This document shows positions 8,937 through 11,324 of a stretch of DNA of 11,324 nucleotides, one piece after another; position 1 is the first letter of the stretch, and each line of letters begins with the position of its first letter. The DNA is from CAYOUV01 sp964407265 (GTDB taxonomy: Bacteria; Chloroflexota; Anaerolineae; Anaerolineales; Villigracilaceae), in the NCBI GenBank assembly GCA_964407265.1, contig CAYOUV010000087.1:1-11324 (forward strand), given 5' to 3'. Made by a program: the position numbers and the translations under genes. Under the pieces are notes generated by a model. The model made no database searches and was not told the DNA's origin. It saw only the letters and a program-made list of their open reading frames with translations.

Positions 8937-9944
8937 TCAGGGTATCGAGTAATTGTCCTTGGCCGACATACTGTTGGGACTGATGATGATCAGCATGATG
9001 TAGTAATTTCCGCAGTCGGCGCTGAAGGCGGGCGCGCCCACGTTTTTAGTGTCCGCCTGGTCGAATGTAATCGTCTCCGGGTTGGGTTTGGCGGACTTAT
9101 CCCCGCCAATCTCCCAGCGGTATTTGACCGTGGCTGGTCCATTGGTCGTGATCGTGCCGCTGTAGTCGGTCGGATTCGGACCGCCGCATGCGTTATAAGA
9201 GGGGTTAGCCTTGACGGTCACATCGGTCACGTAAGCCGCCGGAGCGGAGACAACCGGTACGGAAGCCAGGTCGCCGGTGGCCTGGGTCACGCTGGCCGCC
9301 ACCCAGCATTTGTAGCCGGGATTGAGCGGACCGTCGATCTGCCACCAACTGCTGTCGGAAGTGCGGCCGGTGATCGGGACCTGGTTGCCGACCCGCAGTG
9401 CATCGTCCGCCGAGAACTTAACGCTCGGAGCAAAGCGGCAGTTGACGTCCTGGTTGAGCGGCGAGACCATCGGCACGGACGGGGTAGGCGTCAGCGTCGG
9501 TCCGGGGGTATCGGTCGGCAGGGCAGGCGTTTCGGTCGGGATGTTATCCGAGACCGGCGCCATCATGATGCTGAAGGAGGTCGGCAAACTCGGGTCGGAG
9601 GCGACCGGGATCGGGTAGCCCAGGCTGGGGAATGAACCGGAGTAAATCCAGCCTCCCTTGGCGACCTGCACCAGGCAACTCCCGGCCGGCAGGTCATTGA
9701 ACTGGAAAGCGCCGTCGGCGCCGGTCGACTGCGAGAGTGCCGGGCCGCAGCTGCTCAGGCTGACGGTCACACCCTCCAGCGGGCCTTCCCCACCGTCAAA
9801 CGTGCCATTCCCGTTCAGGTCAGCATAGACCACGCCCTGCACGATTCCACCACTGGCGGGCGTGGGAGTTACGCCAACACCTGGCAGACTGCAGGCCAGG
9901 GCGGCGAGGATCAAGACGATCAATACGGATAAGAAGCGTTTCAC
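8937..9944 (-). CDS. Secreted lipoprotein with SdrD-B-like, SH3b-like and Ig-like regions
   Basis: A 335-residue exported protein. The signal peptide ends in ILAALAC with Cys18 the probable lipidated residue; position -3 is Ala rather than the usual Leu, so lipidation is likely but not certain. After a short TPTP spacer comes a domain of about residues 34-110 with DLNGNGTFDGGE (42-53), the Ca-binding-like loop of SdrD-B/Cna-B-like surface repeats. A Thr/Pro linker (about 136-158) leads to an SH3b-like region (about 160-225; NCRFAPS, WWQIDG, CWV). The C-terminal ~100 residues look Ig-like (VKYRWEIGG). The start is GTG at 9944, 7 nt after an AGGAG Shine-Dalgarno; an out-of-frame ATG just upstream reads only two codons. 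It has its own promoter and terminator, so it is monocistronic. A role in binding cell wall or surface glycans is inferred from the SH3b-like part. Confidence 0.88.
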   Translation of the reverse strand: MKRFLSVLIVLILAALACSLPGVGVTPTPASGGIVQGVVYADLNGNGTFDGGEGPLEGVTVSLSSCGPALSQSTGADGAFQFNDLPAGSCLVQVAKGGWIYSGSFPSLGYPIPVASDPSLPTSFSIMMAPVSDNIPTETPALPTDTPGPTLTPTPSVPMVSPLNQDVNCRFAPSVKFSADDALRVGNQVPITGRTSDSSWWQIDGPLNPGYKCWVAASVTQATGDLASVPVVSAPAAYVTDVTVKANPSYNACGGPNPTDYSGTITTNGPATVKYRWEIGGDKSAKPNPETITFDQADTKNVGAPAFSADCGNYYIMLIIISPNSMSAKDNYSIP

Positions 9945-9951
9945 TTCATTA

Positions 9952-9956
9952 CTCCT
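9952..9956 (-). promoter_or_regulatory. Shine-Dalgarno of the lipoprotein gene, supports a GTG start
   Basis: AGGAG, within AAAGGAG on the minus strand, lies 7 nt before GTG at 9944. The nearby ATG at 9949 is too close to the site (2 nt) and stops after two codons (ATG-AAG-TGA overlapping the GTG), so GTG is the real start. Confidence 0.7.
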
Positions 9957-9966
9957 TTCTTTGGCT

Positions 9967-9982
9967 GTCCTAATTGTAGGAC
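9967..9982. repeat. Inverted repeat over the -10 box and start site of the lipoprotein promoter
   Basis: GTCCTA-ATTG-TAGGAC is a perfect 6-bp inverted repeat with a 4-nt centre. It covers the proposed -10 box (9978-9973) and the expected transcription start near 9966. It could be an operator where a repressor blocks RNA polymerase. Confidence 0.35.
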
Positions 9983-10001
9983 AAAGCGGCCCATCTGAAA
10001 A
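9973..10001 (-). promoter_or_regulatory. Putative sigma70-type promoter of the lipoprotein gene
   Basis: On the minus strand TTTTCA (10001-9996, 4 of 6 to TTGACA) and TACAAT (9978-9973, 5 of 6 to TATAAT) are separated by 17 bp. A start near 9966 gives a leader of about 22 nt with the Shine-Dalgarno inside it. Confidence 0.5.
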
Positions 10002-10016
10002 CTACCAAAATGGGCC
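9988..10016. repeat. Inverted repeat GGCCCAT-N15-ATGGGCC around the -35 box
   Basis: Two perfect 7-bp arms (9988-9994 and 10010-10016) flank the -35 box of the lipoprotein promoter. Their centres are 22 bp apart, two helical turns, as expected for a dimeric regulator on one face of the DNA. On the plus strand the right arm is followed by ATTTTTC, so a weak terminator is an alternative reading, but no plus-strand gene lies upstream that would need one. Confidence 0.35.
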
Positions 10017-10039
10017 ATTTTTCATTTTGTACTATCACC

Positions 10040-10069
10040 TTGACGGGGCAGGACAGGGGATGATACACT
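10040..10069 (+). promoter_or_regulatory. Putative promoter reading toward the short ORF and the RIO kinase gene
   Basis: TTGACG (10040-10045, 5 of 6 to TTGACA), an 18-bp spacer, then TACACT (10064-10069) preceded by TG at 10061-10062, an extended -10 arrangement. Transcription would start near 10076, about 30 nt before the ATG of the short ORF. Confidence 0.45.
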
Positions 10070-10088
10070 TAATCATATTCTTTTCGAA

Positions 10089-10153
10089 AGGAGGCCCGAT
10101 ACATTATGAAAGTCAGCTCCAGTTCCCACCGAATCCTATTCAGCGCGCCTCCT
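10089..10153 (+). promoter_or_regulatory. Strong Shine-Dalgarno and a downstream sequence able to mask it
   Basis: AAAGGAGG (10087-10094) is a near-perfect match to the 16S rRNA 3' end, 11 nt before the ATG at 10106. AGGAGGC (10089-10095) is fully complementary to GCCTCCT (10147-10153), inside the short ORF. The leader RNA could therefore fold to hide its own ribosome binding site, and a translating ribosome would disrupt that pairing. The pairing is visible; its use is inference. Confidence 0.35.
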
Positions 10154-10168
10154 GCAGGGCAGGCTTAG
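10106..10168 (+). CDS. Possible 20-residue leader peptide or small protein
   Basis: ATG at 10106 to TAG at 10166-10168 encodes MKVSSSSHRILFSAPPAGQA. It is supported by a very strong Shine-Dalgarno and by a promoter-like sequence about 40 bp upstream. Codons 4-7 are four consecutive Ser codons (AGC, TCC, AGT, TCC), a run reminiscent of leader peptides that sense a charged tRNA, although no Ser-related gene follows. There is no membrane segment or known domain. The transcript would meet an intrinsic terminator 35 nt after the stop codon. Such a short frame can arise by chance, so the ribosome binding site is the main argument. Confidence 0.35.
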   Translation: MKVSSSSHRILFSAPPAGQA

Positions 10169-10196
10169 CCAGGCTAAGCTCTCGCTTTTCCTAAGC
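10163..10196 (+). other. Leader hairpin with an alternative third arm
   Basis: GCTTAGC (10163-10169) can pair with GCTAAGC (10173-10179) across a 3-nt loop. A further CTAAGC at 10191-10196 could compete for part of the same left arm. The hairpin overlaps the stop codon of the short ORF, so a ribosome finishing that ORF would cover the left arm. It has no clean T-tract and is not itself a good terminator. Confidence 0.3.
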
Positions 10197-10202
10197 AATC
10201 TA

Positions 10203-10230
10203 CCGCAGGTGTGCCGCACCTGCGGTTTTT
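10203..10230 (+). terminator. Intrinsic terminator after the short ORF
   Basis: CCGCAGGTG (10203-10211) pairs perfectly with CACCTGCGG (10217-10225) around a 5-nt loop, followed by TTTTT (10226-10230). It is a strong plus-strand terminator that would end a transcript from the 10040-10069 promoter at about 155 nt, before the kinase gene. Confidence 0.75.
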
Positions 10231-10238
10231 GATTTAAT
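10230..10238 (+). promoter_or_regulatory. Weak candidate extended -10 element for the RIO kinase gene
   Basis: TG-A-TTTAAT (10230-10238): the hexamer matches TATAAT in 5 of 6 positions and is preceded by TG, but there is no recognisable -35 box. A start near 10245 would put the second hairpin at the very 5' end of the kinase mRNA. This is the only way I see for the kinase to be transcribed without passing the first terminator. Confidence 0.2.
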
Positions 10239-10247
10239 GCAACCAGA

Positions 10248-10273
10248 CCGCAGGATCCGCTCCTGTGGTTTTT
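10248..10273 (+). terminator. Second terminator-like hairpin, near-copy of the first, just before the RIO kinase
   Basis: CCGCAGGA (10248-10255) pairs with TCCTGTGG (10261-10268) in an 8-bp stem with one G-U pair and a 5-nt loop, followed by TTTTT (10269-10273). Its left arm and its TG(C/T)GGTTTTTGATT end repeat the first hairpin about 45 bp upstream. It lies only 26 nt before the kinase ATG, an unusual place for a pure end-of-transcript signal. It may act as an attenuator or a 5' stabilising hairpin. Confidence 0.55.
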
Positions 10274-10299
10274 GATTCGAAAAGGTTAAGACAAACATA

Positions 10300-11324
10300 A
10301 TGAATACCGATGACTACCTCCAACTCTTCGACCAGTTGGATGATGAAGAACAAACCGATAATTATCTCGACCGAGCCCGGCGGGGCCGACCGAGCGGGCG
10401 CCATCCCAAACAACCGGACCGTCGGACGCGTAAGTTCGTCCAGGCCCAGGACGATTCGCGCGCCAACTTCCAGTTCACCTACAAGGCGGCCCGCTTCGAA
10501 GAGGGCTGGCTGCTGGATTCGCTGGGCGATTTCTACGAGCACCAGTGGATCGCGGACGTGCTGCGCCGGGTCAAAGGCGGCAAGGAAGCCTCGGTCTACC
10601 AGTGCCGCGGTGGGACGGCGACGGAGGCGAAATATGTCGCCGCCAAGGTCTACCGGCCGCGCGAAATGCGCAACCTGCGCAACGACCATCTCTACCGCGA
10701 GGGGCGCGACGACCTGGACGATGAGGGCAAACAGATTCTAGACGGCGGCATGCTGCACGCCATGCAAAAGAAGACCGGTTACGGGCGCAAGCTGCTGCAC
10801 CAATCCTGGATCGCCTACGAGTTTACCGCCCTGCAGGACCTGTACGCTGCCGGGGCGGACGTGCCGCGGCCGTACACGATGGCCAATAATGCCATCCTGA
10901 TGGACTACATCGGCGGGGCTGAGGCGCACGCGCCAGCACTGAACGAGATCAGCCTGGAGGCGAGCGAAGCCAAAATCCTGTTCGAACGCGTGCTGCACAA
11001 TATCGAGCTGATGCTGGCAAACGGTCGCATTCACGGCGACCTGTCGGCTTACAATATCCTGTACTGGGAGGGGACCATCACCTTGATCGATTTCCCCCAG
11101 GTGATCGCGCCGCGCGAGAACAACAATGCCTACCTGATCTTCCGGCGCGACGTGACGCGCGTCTGCGAATATTTCATCCACCAGGGCCTGCAGCTCGAAC
11201 CGCGCATACTGGCGGATAAACTGTGGACTGGGCACGGTTACCGCACCCGGCAGGAGGTGCATCCACGCCATCTGGACGCCGACGATCCGCAAGACCGGCA
11301 GCTTTGGCAAAAGCAGCAGAAGGA
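10300..11324 (+). CDS. RIO-type serine protein kinase (C-terminal end outside window)
   Basis: RIO kinases are atypical Ser/Thr kinases; archaeal and eukaryotic members act in ribosome maturation, while bacterial members have no settled role. The frame is open for 341 residues from ATG at 10300 to the window edge. A charged N-terminal part of about 80 residues precedes the kinase core. The core has a Gly-rich loop GGKEASVY (93-100), the ATP-anchoring Lys116 in AAKVYRP, the catalytic loop HGDLSAYNIL (245-254, with Asp247 and Asn252) and the metal-binding Asp264 in IDFPQ (263-267). All catalytic residues are intact, so it should be active and cytoplasmic. An upstream in-frame stop at 10273 limits the start; the only ribosome-binding-like sequence (AAAAGG) is about 14 nt away, so translation may be weak. 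Two tandem terminator-like hairpins sit directly upstream. Confidence 0.9.
   Translation, partial: MNTDDYLQLFDQLDDEEQTDNYLDRARRGRPSGRHPKQPDRRTRKFVQAQDDSRANFQFTYKAARFEEGWLLDSLGDFYEHQWIADVLRRVKGGKEASVYQCRGGTATEAKYVAAKVYRPREMRNLRNDHLYREGRDDLDDEGKQILDGGMLHAMQKKTGYGRKLLHQSWIAYEFTALQDLYAAGADVPRPYTMANNAILMDYIGGAEAHAPALNEISLEASEAKILFERVLHNIELMLANGRIHGDLSAYNILYWEGTITLIDFPQVIAPRENNNAYLIFRRDVTRVCEYFIHQGLQLEPRILADKLWTGHGYRTRQEVHPRHLDADDPQDRQLWQKQQK

Noticed and set aside
10076..10230. Known structured RNA (SRP RNA, 6S RNA, tmRNA or a common riboswitch)
   Set aside because: I could not match any conserved core of these families by eye; the region is better described as a leader with an sORF and terminators.
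10272..10301. Promoter TTGATT-N18-CATAAT overlapping the RIO kinase ATG
   Set aside because: Transcription would start about 8 nt inside the coding sequence, beyond the start codon, and there is no nearby in-frame alternative Met.
10234..11310. Minus-strand open frames opposite the RIO kinase (10234-10689 and 10738-11310)
   Set aside because: The plus-strand kinase has all catalytic motifs; the antisense frames have no start signals or known domains.

Overview
The window looks like chromosomal DNA of a Chloroflexota bacterium, probably of the class Anaerolineae. This is inferred from gene content and style, not from a marker gene. The exported lipoprotein has a short signal ending in LAC and Thr/Pro (TPTP) linkers, which is typical of that group. 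It sits near a bacterial RIO kinase and a DUF1501/DUF1800 pair. The DNA is moderately GC-rich, genes are tightly packed, and I see no phage, IS element, CRISPR array, tRNA or rRNA.

Left part (1-1774, minus strand): a short operon with a divergent PanB-like ketopantoate hydroxymethyltransferase, followed by a gene of unknown function that runs off the left edge. A sigma70-like promoter lies in front of panB. Centre left (1921-5510, plus strand): two overlapping ABC half-transporter genes that form a classical heterodimeric exporter. One half has Asp in place of the catalytic Glu and the other has an altered signature motif, so one ATPase site should be consensus and the other degenerate.

Centre right (5515-8828, minus strand): a compact three-gene unit of a small polytopic membrane protein, a DUF1800 Tat lipoprotein and a DUF1501 Tat-exported protein. 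It converges on the exporter operon with only 4 bp between stop codons. A strong intrinsic terminator (8888-8917) separates it from the next minus-strand gene, a lipoprotein with an SdrD-B-like domain, an SH3b-like domain and a C-terminal Ig-like region.

Right part (9945-11324): a 355-bp regulatory region, then a RIO-type protein kinase gene that runs off the right edge. The region holds a promoter with two inverted repeats for the lipoprotein. In the other direction it holds a second promoter, a very strong Shine-Dalgarno with a 20-codon reading frame starting with four Ser codons after MKV, a sequence that could mask that Shine-Dalgarno, and two tandem near-duplicate terminator hairpins just before the kinase start. 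This leader, a possible attenuator or a stand-alone short transcript, is the most unusual element in the window. The lipoprotein and kinase are divergently arranged; no functional link between them can be shown from sequence alone.
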